Positions 18,758-28,234 of a stretch of DNA of 38,760 nucleotides are shown in pieces. Both the position numbers and the translations under genes were made by a program. The DNA comes from Deltaproteobacteria bacterium (GTDB lineage: Bacteria; Myxococcota_A; Polyangia; JAAYKL01). Below the pieces are notes generated by a model. The model saw nothing but the letters and a program-made list of their open reading frames with translations. It had not been told where the DNA came from and searched no databases. Each line of letters starts with the position of its first letter. The first letter of the stretch is position 1. The stretch spans positions 1 through 38,760 of the forward strand of contig JAFGXQ010000209.1 in NCBI GenBank assembly GCA_016936575.1. Reading direction: 5' to 3'.

Positions 18758-21754
18758 ATGATGAAACGAAAACAACTTATATTAACTTTTACATTGTTCC
18801 TATTCATCGGTTGCGGCGATGAAGAAAAAGGCGATACAACCGAAACAGACACTGAAGCGAACACCGTTACTGAAGTCTGTACAGAAGGCGATTACCAGTG
18901 TGACGGAACCATTCTACAGAGATGCGCAAACAACAGCTGGGAAACCTGGACGGATTGCACCCTTCAGAATATGACCTGCGCCACCGTCCAAGGCGTCACC
19001 GCTTGTTACACCCCCGGAAGTGACGGAGACACAGATTCAGATACCGACGCGGATTCGGATTCGGATACGGATTCGGATACGGATTCGGATACGGATACGG
19101 ATACGGACACTGATACCGACGCGGATACAGATTCCGATTCCGATTCCGATTCGGACGCTGACGCTGATTCCGATTCAGACACCGATACGGACACCGATTC
19201 AGACACCGACACGGATACGGACGCTGACACTGACACTGACACTGATTCCGATTCAGACACCGATACGGATACCGATACGGACACCGATACGGACACCGAT
19301 ACGGACACCGATACCGATACGGATACGGATACGGATACGGATACGGACACTGATACCGACACGGATGCAGATTCCGATTCCGATTCGGACACCGACACCG
19401 GCACAGATACAGGCGTCGCGCCCGAGTGCGGCAATGATGTTATCGAAGGAGATGAAGTTTGTGACGGCACAGATCTGGGTACGACCAGCTGCAACTCCGC
19501 CGGATACACAGCGGGCACCATCGGTTGCGCTGACGACTGCACCGTATTTGACTTCACCGCCTGTTGCGACGATCAATGCGATACCGAAAATGCCACCGAA
19601 TGTGTCGGCGATTCTCTTCGAACCTGTACCATGCAACCCAGCGGCTGCCTGGACTGGACATACACCGATTGCAACGCTGCCGAAATGCTCTGCGATGCCT
19701 TCGGGGGCCCCGCTGCTTGCGTTGCCAACGGCACAGGGCAAACCTGTGAAGATGCCGTCATCCTTCGAGAGTTCCCGGTCCAGTTTGCCGGAGAGGATTT
19801 CACCGTTGACTTTGCAGTAGATGACATCGATTTAAACGGTGGTACAAACTGCACGAGCACAAGCGCCTCCGAAGGAAACATTGATGCGATCTTCCGCGTG
19901 GATTTGTCCGCTGGAGAAACCCTTGTCGTCTCCGAATTCGGCGCGATTGATATTGTTATGAATATTGTACACTCCAATGCAGACACCTGTGCAGTGACTA
20001 CCGAATGTCTTGCCGGTCTTGATTTTAGCGAAAACTCGGGACTTCTATATGAAACAGCTGTGGACGAAACCATCTATGTGGTGATTGAACCCTGGTCCAC
20101 CGTTACCACTACCCTCAGCTACGATCTATTATTTGAAGTCATTCCACAAGTTTGCGGAGACGGGTACCTGAGTGTCAACGAAAACTGCGATGACGGCAAC
20201 AACGCCCCTGATGACGGCTGTGACGCCGAATGTAATGTGGAGCCGGGCTACGAATGCAACTTCAACATCTGCTATGCCGAAGGTTCCGGCGACATATGTG
20301 GAGAATCAGATGGCGGCCCCGCCATTCCGTTGGTGCCGGGCACCTACTCTTTTGACACAACAGGGTTTACCGGAGAGTACGACGATTACAACGGAGCTTG
20401 CGGTACAGACCGAACCGGCGGCGGCCCCGATGCGATATTCGCAGTGGACGTTCCGGAAGGAGCAATTCTTGAAGTCACCGAAACCGATTCCGTCTCTTTT
20501 GATGCGGTCCTTGTTGTTGCCACCAACTGTGCCGACATCATGGGTTCCTGCGAGGTGTGGAATGATACCCCTGAAGAAGTCACGTATTATAACACCACCG
20601 GCGCAGACACTACGGTATTCTTAATTATCGATGGCTGGTTATCATCATCAGCGGGGGTATTCAAATTCAAGTTGGACGTCAGGTTGCCTGTTTGCGGTGA
20701 CGGCGTCATTGAAGGCGCAGAGGGATGCGAGGACGGCAATTTCGATGATGATGACGGCTGCAGTTCAAACTGTACGATTCAACCGGGTTATGAATGTAAC
20801 AGTCTCCCCTCATTCTGTTATCCGGAAGGCACCGGCGATATTTGTTCTGCAACCACCGGCGGACCGGCCATTCCGATTTTGCCGGGGAGCTACACATTTG
20901 ATACCACCTCATTCACGAACGACTATGACCTGTACAACGGTGCTTGCGGCACCGATGAATCAGGTATGGGACCCGATGCGGTCTTTGAAGTCACTCTACA
21001 ACCCGGAGAGCTGCTGAAAATTGAACAAATCAATGCGGAAAGCTCGTTCATTGTCTTTTCACTGGCGAGTAATTGCGCTGACCTGACTGGTACATGCCTG
21101 GCGTACAATGTCGGCATAGACACTATCACGCAGTATCTCAACACCGCAGACACTGCAGAGACCGTTTATTTCATCATCGACGGCGTGTACAGCACCTCTT
21201 ATGGTTTGATCGAATTCAGCCTTGACATCCGCATCCCCGAATGCGGCGACGGCATTATAGACGAAGGAGAAGAATGCGATGACGGCGGTGCGTTCGACTT
21301 CGACGGCTGCTCCTCCAGCTGTATGGTAGAAGCCGATCATGCCTGTTACGGCGAACCTTCCACATGTGGAATATATGTTCGTCACAGCAGCACCCCGGCG
21401 CTCGCTATTCCCGATAATGATTTAGTAGGCGTATCCGACGTTATCACCCTCGAAACCTCGTGCACCATCGGCTACCTTCTTGTCGATATAGACATTACCC
21501 ATACCTACCAGGGCGACCTGCATGTAGATCTCTCCTCACCACAATTGACCAATGCAATCCTGCACGCCGGCACGGGAAGCAGCACTGACGATTTGATTGG
21601 GACGTATCCAACCACGCTGACCCCGAGTGAATCCCTGAATGTCTTTTGGGGAGAAGAGGCCCAAGGCGATTTCTGGACCCTCCGCGTCGGAGATGATGCG
21701 AATGGTGACACCGGTACCCTCAACAGCTGGTCCGTCACCGCGATTTGTCAATAA
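18758..21754 (+). CDS. Large Asp-rich, Cys-rich surface lipoprotein with P-domain-like C-terminus
   Basis: This 998-aa predicted lipoprotein has a signal peptide ending in the lipobox FIGC with C19 as the lipid site. Next come a small Cys-rich module, an Asp-Thr/Asp-Ser tract of about 130 residues (88-220), one Cys module of the type [15 protein letters not shown], and then three beta-rich domains alternating with three Myxococcus-type disulfide repeats (CGDGxxxxxExCDDGN...DGCSxxC). The C-terminal 125 residues resemble a proprotein-convertase P domain ([31 protein letters not shown]). The Asp tract probably binds Ca2+ and acts as a stalk. The protein is likely exported and exposed; ligand unknown. 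ATG 18758 is chosen because the lipobox follows correctly; the ribosome site (AGGGAAAG) is weak. It follows the che operon, but a functional link is not shown. Confidence 0.85.
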   Translation: MMKRKQLILTFTLFLFIGCGDEEKGDTTETDTEANTVTEVCTEGDYQCDGTILQRCANNSWETWTDCTLQNMTCATVQGVTACYTPGSDGDTDSDTDADSDSDTDSDTDSDTDTDTDTDTDADTDSDSDSDSDADADSDSDTDTDTDSDTDTDTDADTDTDTDSDSDTDTDTDTDTDTDTDTDTDTDTDTDTDTDTDTDTDTDADSDSDSDTDTGTDTGVAPECGNDVIEGDEVCDGTDLGTTSCNSAGYTAGTIGCADDCTVFDFTACCDDQCDTENATECVGDSLRTCTMQPSGCLDWTYTDCNAAEMLCDAFGGPAACVANGTGQTCEDAVILREFPVQFAGEDFTVDFAVDDIDLNGGTNCTSTSASEGNIDAIFRVDLSAGETLVVSEFGAIDIVMNIVHSNADTCAVTTECLAGLDFSENSGLLYETAVDETIYVVIEPWSTVTTTLSYDLLFEVIPQVCGDGYLSVNENCDDGNNAPDDGCDAECNVEPGYECNFNICYAEGSGDICGESDGGPAIPLVPGTYSFDTTGFTGEYDDYNGACGTDRTGGGPDAIFAVDVPEGAILEVTETDSVSFDAVLVVATNCADIMGSCEVWNDTPEEVTYYNTTGADTTVFLIIDGWLSSSAGVFKFKLDVRLPVCGDGVIEGAEGCEDGNFDDDDGCSSNCTIQPGYECNSLPSFCYPEGTGDICSATTGGPAIPILPGSYTFDTTSFTNDYDLYNGACGTDESGMGPDAVFEVTLQPGELLKIEQINAESSFIVFSLASNCADLTGTCLAYNVGIDTITQYLNTADTAETVYFIIDGVYSTSYGLIEFSLDIRIPECGDGIIDEGEECDDGGAFDFDGCSSSCMVEADHACYGEPSTCGIYVRHSSTPALAIPDNDLVGVSDVITLETSCTIGYLLVDIDITHTYQGDLHVDLSSPQLTNAILHAGTGSSTDDLIGTYPTTLTPSESLNVFWGEEAQGDFWTLRVGDDANGDTGTLNSWSVTAICQ
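19019..19419 (+). repeat. Hexanucleotide-type tandem repeat encoding (Asp-Thr/Ser/Ala)n
   Basis: About 400 bases are built from variants of GAY followed by ACN, TCN or GCN, for example GATACGGACACC and GATTCGGATTCG. The period leaves other frames free of stops as well. Such tracts are prone to copy-number change by slippage or recombination. Confidence 0.95.
20149..20688 (+). repeat. Lipoprotein internal module, copy A
   Basis: This module of about 180 codons consists of a disulfide repeat ([18 protein letters not shown]) followed by a beta-rich domain that begins [20 protein letters not shown] and ends FKLDVRLP. It matches the next module, 20689-21237, closely in order and wording. Confidence 0.85.
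20689..21237 (+). repeat. Lipoprotein internal module, copy B
   Basis: This is the second copy, with [17 protein letters not shown] and a beta-rich domain beginning [20 protein letters not shown] and ending FSLDIRIP. The near-parallel text ([23 protein letters not shown]) shows an internal duplication of the module. Confidence 0.85.
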
Positions 21755-21826
21755 GCTGCATCAATGAATTGATGTACATGCCTTTTGAAAAAAAACCTGA
21801 AAGAAAAAATCAGAGCGTATCTTTGA
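21754..21826 (+). pseudogene. Relic of the 3' end of a HEAT/receiver gene
   Basis: Directly at the lipoprotein stop, the sequence reads [14 protein letters not shown], then (after a 2-base deletion) L-K-E-K-I-R-A-Y-L-stop. It aligns with the last 24 codons of the HEAT/receiver gene at 18509-18583. I count 61 identities in 76 aligned bases, the alignment running three bases past each stop. Many of the mismatches are in third codon positions, which points to an old paralogue, not a recent copy of the same gene. It is non-functional: only the tail remains and it is frameshifted. Confidence 0.8.
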
Positions 21827-21862
21827 TGTTGTTCCACATAAAAGAAGGAATCATTTACCGTA

Positions 21863-22225
21863 TTACGGAATATGAGTGTCCGGGGTGGGCGGCATTTGCA
21901 TTCCGGCGCCCATGTGGAATCCGACGTGCGGCGGTTGGGTATACGAAGACTGTTCCATGCTCACCTGCATACAGTAGGTGGGGTCGTGCATCAGCGTGTA
22001 GAAACGACTATCGGTCACGTTTGTGGCGGTGTACACACGGAGAGCGGAATTGTCAGTCTTGCGCAACACCACGGCCATTGTCATCACTACCGGTGGTTTT
22101 AAACGTTGTTTGGCAATTGTCGGCAAAGTGAAGACCGATTCAAGCGATACCCCTGAGAAGTGATCAAGTCGTACTATACCTTTCTTTTTTTTTCTGTTAT
22201 AAACGCCGTTCGCTGTAGGAGGTAA
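21863..22225 (-). pseudogene. Probable 5'-truncated gene fragment of unknown function
   Basis: A minus-strand frame is open for 120 codons and ends at TAA 21863. Its final 100 codons look coding, with GC-rich third positions and plausible protein text (for example DNSALRVYTATNVTD and a Met/Pro-rich end MGAGMQMPPTPDTHIP). No ATG with a ribosome site is found at its head, and the frame runs back to a stop over the greA start codon. It is therefore more likely the C-terminal remnant of a lost gene than an intact one. Family not recognised. The rest of the 473-base gap between lipoprotein and greA holds the receiver relic and the greA promoter. Confidence 0.45.
22195..22203 (+). promoter_or_regulatory. 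Candidate extended -10 promoter of greA
   Basis: TG-T-TATAAA lies 25 bases before the greA ATG, and an A/T-rich (T-tract) stretch precedes it. No -35 box is evident, which is tolerable for extended -10 promoters. Confidence 0.4.
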
Positions 22226-22227
22226 TC

Positions 22228-22698
22228 ATGGACAAGTATCCGATGACATTGGACGGCAAGAAAAAATTAGAAGAAGAACTGAAAGAATTGCGAACGGTGA
22301 AACGGCCGGCCAACGTGAAAGCCATTGAAGAAGCCCGTGCCCACGGCGACCTGTCCGAAAATGCCGAATATCACGCTGCAAAAGAACAACAGTCACTGAT
22401 TGCCGGTCGCATCGATTACCTCGAAGACCGCATTTCGAGAGCCGAGGTTATCGACATTTCCAGGTTGTCGGGCGATAAAGTGTTATTCGGCGCCAAAGTG
22501 ACCATGGAAAATGTGGATACCGGCGAAGAAACCACATATCGCATTGTCGGCGACGATGAATCCAACATTGATGAAGGTACCATCTCCATCAGCTCGCCCA
22601 TTGCCCGCGCGTTGATCAGACGCGAAGTGGGCGATGAAGTTACGATCAAAACCCCTTCCGGAAATAGAGTCGTTGAAATCGTCAACGTGGAGTTCTAG
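22228..22698 (+). CDS. greA: Transcription elongation factor GreA
   Basis: This 156-aa factor rescues backtracked RNA polymerase by stimulating transcript cleavage. The N-terminal antiparallel coiled coil has the acidic tip GDLSENAEYHAAKEQQ, whose Asp and Glu reach into the polymerase active site. The C-terminal FKBP-like domain (VTMENVDTGEETTYRIVG ... ISISSPIARALI) is complete. ATG 22228 follows an ideal AGGAGG site. recG begins 15 bases downstream, so the two are probably co-transcribed. Confidence 0.97.
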   Translation: MDKYPMTLDGKKKLEEELKELRTVKRPANVKAIEEARAHGDLSENAEYHAAKEQQSLIAGRIDYLEDRISRAEVIDISRLSGDKVLFGAKVTMENVDTGEETTYRIVGDDESNIDEGTISISSPIARALIRREVGDEVTIKTPSGNRVVEIVNVEF

Positions 22699-22713
22699 CT
22701 CGCGTCCCCTTTC

Positions 22714-25149
22714 ATGGCTACCATTCTGCAAAGCATTTCGGTTCTCAAATCTGCGATTGCGTCGGCATTGATGGGCGGGGAAGACCCTGCTGCAAACGCA
22801 TCTCTTACCCCCCATATCACCCAGCTGAAACACTTTGCGGCGCCCGACGCTGAAAAACACGATGCGTGCATGCACGCGATTCAGAACGCCCATTCCTACC
22901 CCGGCACCAATCGAAAAGTGGTATTGGCCAGAGCGCAGCGGTATCTCACCTGGCTCACCATAACCCTCAACGACATTGCCTCGCCGCCGCCGCAACCGGA
23001 AGTCCCCTCCTCCGATATGAACCCTCGAGAGGATACATCCGTCACCGAAAGTGACATCGATTCACGATTGCTGGCGTTGAAGGGTATCGGCCCCAAAACC
23101 GGTGCGCGGCTCACTGCGTTCGGCATTGGGACACCGGTTGAAATTTTGTTTTTTTTACCGCGTAGATATGACGACCGACGAACCATCACGCCCATTTCGA
23201 AGCTGACCGCGGGCACCCGGGTGGTGACCGAGGGAACCATCGAAAAAGTCGCCGTGTTCGGACGCCCGTGGAAACGAATCATGCAGGTCGAAGTCAAAGA
23301 CGGTGAACACGCCGTTCTCGGCATGTGGTTTTCCAATCGGCGCCCGAATTCCTCGAATTTTGTAAAAGGAAAAAAGCTGCGCATGGCCGGTCTGGTGGGC
23401 AACTATAAAAACCGACTGCAAATCGCACACCCGGTTGTTGCTTACGAGGATGAGGAAAGCGGCGCCATGGACCGCATTATTCCGGTGTATCCCGAAATAT
23501 CGGGCGTGCCGGGCGCGACCATCGAAAAAGCTATTCGCGATGCATTGAATAAAATCGACGAGTACATCACCGACCCGGTTCCGGAAGAACTGATACGTCG
23601 CCATCAACTCATCCCGCTGAAACTCGCACTGCAACAGGTTCATTGCCCGCCGGAAGATGTTGACGCGAAGGTATTGGACGCTTGGGTAACCGGGAGTTCG
23701 CCCGCCCATCGAAGGCTGGCATATGATGAATTTCTGTTCATTCAGCTGGCGCTGGGGCTGCGAAAGAAAAGTGAGACCCAAACCGGGGCGCCCCATATTC
23801 CGTCGAGCGTAAATCTAATCGATCGTATCGGCGTAGCATTCGGCGTATCACCCACCGGCGCCCAGCAGCGTGTTGTTGCAGAAATCCAACACGACATCAA
23901 TCACCCCGCCCCCATGCGACGCCTGCTTCAGGGAGATGTAGGCAGCGGCAAAACACTCGTGGCGCTGGCGGCGCTGGTAGCCTGTGCGGAAGCCGGTTAT
24001 CAGGCGGCACTGATGGCGCCGACCGAGCTGCTGGCAGAGCAACACATGCGCACGCTGTACCCCATTCTGAAAACAATGGGAATCACCGCGGCGCTGCATA
24101 TGGGAGCCGCACGCTCCAGCGCACGCAAGAAATTTGTGGAACAGCTGAGCGCCGGTCGGATTCAAGTCGCAATCGGTACCCATGCGCTGATTAGTGAGTC
24201 CGTCGAATTTTCAAATCTGGCTCTCGCGGTGGTCGATGAACAACACCGGTTCGGCGTATCTCAACGATTGGGGCTACAGGGAAAAGCCGGAGATGGCAAC
24301 GCCCCGCACCTGCTGGTGATGACCGCCACCCCTATTCCCCGTTCGTTGGCGCTGACCGTTCACGGAGACCTCGACATTTCTGTTCTCGACGAATTGCCCC
24401 CGGGACGAAGCCCGGTTCACACCGAATATATCGCGACAAACGACCGAACAGCGGTGCTGTCAAACATCCGCCGGGTGGTTGCTCGCGGGGAGCAGGTGTA
24501 CGTGGTGTGTCCGATTATTGAGCAAAGCGAATCCCTCGATGTCAGCGACGCAGAAAGCGCGTTCGCATTTTACGAATCGGAGCTGGGCAACGATGCCGTG
24601 GGGCTGCTCCACGGCCGCCTGTCGCCGGAAGAACGAGACCACACAATGGATCGATTTATATCCGGGCAGCTGTCGGTGTTGGTGAGCACCACTGTCATTG
24701 AAGTGGGAGTGAATGTTCCCAACGCCACGCTGATGGTCATCGAAGGATGTGAGCGATTCGGTCTGGCTCAGCTGCACCAGCTCCGCGGCCGGGTGGGTCG
24801 CTGCGAATTACAATCATCGTGTATTCTGACCGGCACCCCCTCCACACTGGAAAGTCAGATGCGCATCGAGACGCTCACTTGTTCAAACGATGGATTTTAT
24901 ATTGCAGAGCAGGACCTGCAAATACGCGGCCCCGGCGAACTGTACGGGAAAAAGCAGGCGGGACTGCCCGGGTTCAAATTCGGCGATCTGAAAAGGGATA
25001 TCGATTTACTCATCGCCGCTAGACAAGATGCCCAGGATGTTCTAACAGAATCCACCGGTTTGACCGATACAAACTACGGGGCGCTGTTCGCCGAATTGAA
25101 ACGTCGCATTCTGGCGGGCGACGGCCCGATTGGAGAAGAATCCGGATGA
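22714..25149 (+). CDS. recG: ATP-dependent DNA helicase RecG
   Basis: This 811-aa SF2 branch-migration helicase acts on stalled forks and Holliday junctions. An N-terminal extension of about 110 residues (four-helix type, seen in some lineages) precedes the wedge domain, which opens with a helix-hairpin-helix-like LLALKGIGPKTGARL. Helicase motifs are present: Walker A GDVGSGKT, DEQH in VVDEQHRFGV, MTATPIPRSLALT, LHGRLSPEERD, and STTVIEVGVNVPNA with HQLRGRVGR. No clear ribosome site precedes ATG 22714, so an internal start within the extension is possible. The stop overlaps the next start by four bases (ATGA). Confidence 0.95.
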   Translation: MATILQSISVLKSAIASALMGGEDPAANASLTPHITQLKHFAAPDAEKHDACMHAIQNAHSYPGTNRKVVLARAQRYLTWLTITLNDIASPPPQPEVPSSDMNPREDTSVTESDIDSRLLALKGIGPKTGARLTAFGIGTPVEILFFLPRRYDDRRTITPISKLTAGTRVVTEGTIEKVAVFGRPWKRIMQVEVKDGEHAVLGMWFSNRRPNSSNFVKGKKLRMAGLVGNYKNRLQIAHPVVAYEDEESGAMDRIIPVYPEISGVPGATIEKAIRDALNKIDEYITDPVPEELIRRHQLIPLKLALQQVHCPPEDVDAKVLDAWVTGSSPAHRRLAYDEFLFIQLALGLRKKSETQTGAPHIPSSVNLIDRIGVAFGVSPTGAQQRVVAEIQHDINHPAPMRRLLQGDVGSGKTLVALAALVACAEAGYQAALMAPTELLAEQHMRTLYPILKTMGITAALHMGAARSSARKKFVEQLSAGRIQVAIGTHALISESVEFSNLALAVVDEQHRFGVSQRLGLQGKAGDGNAPHLLVMTATPIPRSLALTVHGDLDISVLDELPPGRSPVHTEYIATNDRTAVLSNIRRVVARGEQVYVVCPIIEQSESLDVSDAESAFAFYESELGNDAVGLLHGRLSPEERDHTMDRFISGQLSVLVSTTVIEVGVNVPNATLMVIEGCERFGLAQLHQLRGRVGRCELQSSCILTGTPSTLESQMRIETLTCSNDGFYIAEQDLQIRGPGELYGKKQAGLPGFKFGDLKRDIDLLIAARQDAQDVLTESTGLTDTNYGALFAELKRRILAGDGPIGEESG

Positions 25150-28067
25150 GAACCCACATCACCAAATGGATGATAATCGGCATGTCGGCCGGCATCCTTC
25201 TGGGCATTGTCGATGCGCTCGCCCTGTTGATTCTGGCACCCGATATGTTTTTGTTCGCCGCTGAAAAATGGCTGGCGATTCTGTTTTGTGTGGCAATCAA
25301 CGCCATGGCCGGCGCAGTCATCAGCCCGGTGGGCGCCATCTTTTCACTGGCGGTTCACAAACTTCCCCATAGGGGCCGAGTGTTCGCGTTGTCAGCCCTG
25401 TACTCGATTCCACTCATTGTGCTCACGTGGCTGCTCACCTCCGGACCGCAGGCATCCGCCATTCCCGGACGCCCGCTGCTGGTCACCATCGCAGGGGTAC
25501 TGACCGGCAGCGCCGCCGCATTGGCCACGATCTGGCTGGCGAACCGCACCCGGAAAAAATCCCGCATACTGCTGTTTGCAGCGAGTATCGCCATCGCCTT
25601 CAGCCTGCTTGCCGCGGACCTGTTTGTTCTGGTTCGGTTGTACCTTCCGTTTCATATCGCACTGTCGGCGATTGCGTGGCTGATTCTATGCCTGGGCACG
25701 CTGCATTTGTGGCGCAACGCGCCCAAATGGTGGGTAACCGTCACCATGCTGATACTTTTTATTGCCGCGAGCACCGGGGGATTACTTGCGCTTTCCAAAG
25801 TGCGACGCACACAGAATACAAGATTTGTGATTCGAGAAAAAACCGCAACCGCGACTGATGTGGTGCTCGCGGCGAAACGACTGATTCCCCCTGCGGAGCA
25901 GTTTATTCTCGATGAAGAGCCGACCACCGCACCTGACGCAGCACCCGAATCGAAGCCGGTACAAAGTTTGAAACGTCCCGGAGCGTCTGTGCTGTTTGTC
26001 ACCGTGGATGCCATGCGGTATGATCGCATTATTCCCGGAAAGACCGATGGGCCCGCGCCGACTATCAACACGCTGGCCGAAAATGCGGTTGTGTTTCAGC
26101 GGGCGTACACCGCGCTGCCGCACACATCCTATGCGGTGGCGTCATTTTTAACCGGAAAATATATCAAACCGCTTTTCGATATTCCCGAAGTGACCGCCGA
26201 CCAGGAGACCTGGGCCGACATCATGCGCCGATTCCGGTATCGCACCGGCGGTTTTTTTACCCGGTCGGTGTTTTTCATTGATCGCGCCAAATTCAAGCCG
26301 CTCGAAAACAAAGGCTACGGCTTCGGGTATTTAAAAATGGAATATCGTTTCACTGCCGAACAAAAAGTCGACCAGGCGCTCGAATTCCTCGATAAAATTA
26401 AAGATAAGAATGTACCCATGTTCACTTGGGTGCATTTGTTTGAAGCCCATGAGCCGTACAAACCGGAATGCACGCGATTCGGCGCCGAAGACGAACAGCG
26501 ATATGACTGCGAAATATACACGGCCGATCACGAATTAAAACGATTGTTCGCGTTTGTCGAAGAATATTTTCCCGACACCATCATCGTCGTCGCGGCGGAC
26601 CACGGCGAAGAATTCGGCGACCACGGCGGAAAGTATCACGGCACTACTCTGTACGATGAACAGGCCAGAGTTCCGTTGGTGATTCGCGTACCCGGCGTGG
26701 AACACCGCATGGTGGACGAGCCGGTGAACCTGGTTGACATATTGGGAACAGTCCTCTCTATTGTGGACATTCCGGTTCCGCCGCGAGTACGTTCTAACAA
26801 CCTGAGCGGGCTGATTCAGGGTACCGATACCGAAAAAAAAGCGGCCTTTTCACAACTCCACGAACGGCGCATGGTGGTGTACGACAACCACAAACTGATT
26901 TGGGACCAGGCTTCCGATTTGGTTCGATTATACGATTTGAAAAACGACCCCAAAGAAACCATCTCCATCGCTGACCGCAAACCCAAGGTGGTCGCTCAGT
27001 TGAAAAAGAAAATCGCAGAATGGGAAGCGACCCACGCCAAAACCGAACTTCGCCCGGTGACCACCGAAGACGGTGTAGAGAGCTGGCCGCTTGCGGTGCA
27101 GAAAGCACTCGGCGGAGATACCTCTGCAGCAAACGAGCTTTCCGCATATATCGGAGACAATACCCCTGAAGTGGTGCGACACAAAGCGGCGGAGCTGCTG
27201 TATGAGATGTGGATGCATTTCAACAGAAAAATTGATTTGGCGTCTGTGTCAGACCCGGTCTGTCTGGCCTGGATGTGGTCGGCGATGGCAGCGAAAAATG
27301 AAACCGAAGCTGTAGCGCAACTACAACAGATCACGCCTTCACTGAACCCGCATAGTGCGCCCTGGGCACGCACTGTGCTGACCCGTCTGACGCACGGCGA
27401 TACGACAGCAGTGTCTGAGGCCATAGAAATTGCCCAACGCAAAGAGACTGCTCCGGCGGTGCGTATTGAAGCGATTCGTATTCTTGGAAAAACCAACGCA
27501 CGCCAGGCGGTTCCCGCGTTGATGGCGCTGCTGGACACGTATCAGTTGCGTCTGGCTGCAGTAGAAGCATTGACGAAGTTGAAGGCGGCGGCGGCGACCC
27601 CGTCTATCCGAAAATACCTGGCCGAAGAAACCTTCATTTCCAGGCGCAGTGACGTCACTTCGGCCATTGCACAACTGGAGGGAAAAAAGGCCGCTGCCGA
27701 CATTCTGGCACAACTCGTTCACGAAAAACCGATTACAAACGGATTACAGCTGCTTCATGAAATCGGTATCCTGACAACCCGCACATCCACCGCGAAGAGC
27801 GGCGACGCTCACATTGCATATACAGAAAACAACTCCCTCACCGTGGCTTCCAACCGCGCACTGAAACTGTTCTTGCGCAGCCCATCCGCAATCAAACGTG
27901 TTGCCGTACAATGCAACGGCACTGAAACCGCCGTGCTCAACAATGTTGAGGCAAACGTCCAAATCGAAATTCCCCTCGATGCCTGCAAGGCGACAGACAG
28001 TGAAAAACTGACCATATCCCTCAGCAACCCCGCACCACCGGAAAGCCAGATGGCTGTGGTGTATTAA
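25146..28067 (+). CDS. Membrane-anchored alkaline-phosphatase-superfamily (sulfatase-fold) protein with HEAT-like repeats
   Basis: This 973-aa protein has a multi-helix membrane domain (about residues 8-215), a sulfatase-fold catalytic domain (about 280-610) and a C-terminal region with HEAT-like repeats (about 690-860). Metal-site residues are visible: D288 (VTVDAMRYD), D485-H486 (AADHGEEFGDHG) and H498 (KYHG). The nucleophile position, fixed by counting back from the conserved ...LTGKY, is T327 in LPHTSYAVAS. The Cys/Ser-x-Pro-x-Arg of formylglycine sulfatases is absent. A Thr nucleophile is known from LtaS-type and phosphoethanolamine transferases, so a phosphotransferase or phosphodiesterase role on an envelope glycan or lipid is plausible; the substrate is unknown. 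It is coupled to recG by an ATGA overlap, though the two functions look unrelated. Confidence 0.8.
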   Translation: MRTHITKWMIIGMSAGILLGIVDALALLILAPDMFLFAAEKWLAILFCVAINAMAGAVISPVGAIFSLAVHKLPHRGRVFALSALYSIPLIVLTWLLTSGPQASAIPGRPLLVTIAGVLTGSAAALATIWLANRTRKKSRILLFAASIAIAFSLLAADLFVLVRLYLPFHIALSAIAWLILCLGTLHLWRNAPKWWVTVTMLILFIAASTGGLLALSKVRRTQNTRFVIREKTATATDVVLAAKRLIPPAEQFILDEEPTTAPDAAPESKPVQSLKRPGASVLFVTVDAMRYDRIIPGKTDGPAPTINTLAENAVVFQRAYTALPHTSYAVASFLTGKYIKPLFDIPEVTADQETWADIMRRFRYRTGGFFTRSVFFIDRAKFKPLENKGYGFGYLKMEYRFTAEQKVDQALEFLDKIKDKNVPMFTWVHLFEAHEPYKPECTRFGAEDEQRYDCEIYTADHELKRLFAFVEEYFPDTIIVVAADHGEEFGDHGGKYHGTTLYDEQARVPLVIRVPGVEHRMVDEPVNLVDILGTVLSIVDIPVPPRVRSNNLSGLIQGTDTEKKAAFSQLHERRMVVYDNHKLIWDQASDLVRLYDLKNDPKETISIADRKPKVVAQLKKKIAEWEATHAKTELRPVTTEDGVESWPLAVQKALGGDTSAANELSAYIGDNTPEVVRHKAAELLYEMWMHFNRKIDLASVSDPVCLAWMWSAMAAKNETEAVAQLQQITPSLNPHSAPWARTVLTRLTHGDTTAVSEAIEIAQRKETAPAVRIEAIRILGKTNARQAVPALMALLDTYQLRLAAVEALTKLKAAAATPSIRKYLAEETFISRRSDVTSAIAQLEGKKAAADILAQLVHEKPITNGLQLLHEIGILTTRTSTAKSGDAHIAYTENNSLTVASNRALKLFLRSPSAIKRVAVQCNGTETAVLNNVEANVQIEIPLDACKATDSEKLTISLSNPAPPESQMAVVY

Positions 28068-28101
28068 AAAACGTGCACCAAAGAGCGCATCCCCTACTAA
28101 T

Positions 28102-28119
28102 TTGGTAGACATTTACCAA
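28102..28119. promoter_or_regulatory. Dyad TTGGTA-N6-TACCAA
   Basis: Perfect 6-bp arms lie in the 167-base gap between the sulfatase-fold gene and the next gene. No U run follows, so a terminator is doubtful; it may be an operator. Nothing else was recognised in this gap. Confidence 0.25.
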
Positions 28120-28234
28120 TCTGTACGTGTATTTTTCCCGATGGGCTGACTATTCTTTTCGGTCTGTTCGATGGGTCAACATCTCCGTTGGCTGATTTTT
28201 GGGAAACACTGTTGTTTTTTAGATGGAGGCATGT

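Noticed and set aside
19019..19419. Possible CRISPR-like or satellite array
   Set aside because: Units are six bases and translate in frame; there are no spacers and no cas genes.
19006..19820. Long open frames of Ser-Val or Arg-Ile repeats on both strands across the Asp tract
   Set aside because: They are shadows of the six-base repeat; the plus-strand frame with lipobox, Cys modules and P-like domain is clearly the real one.
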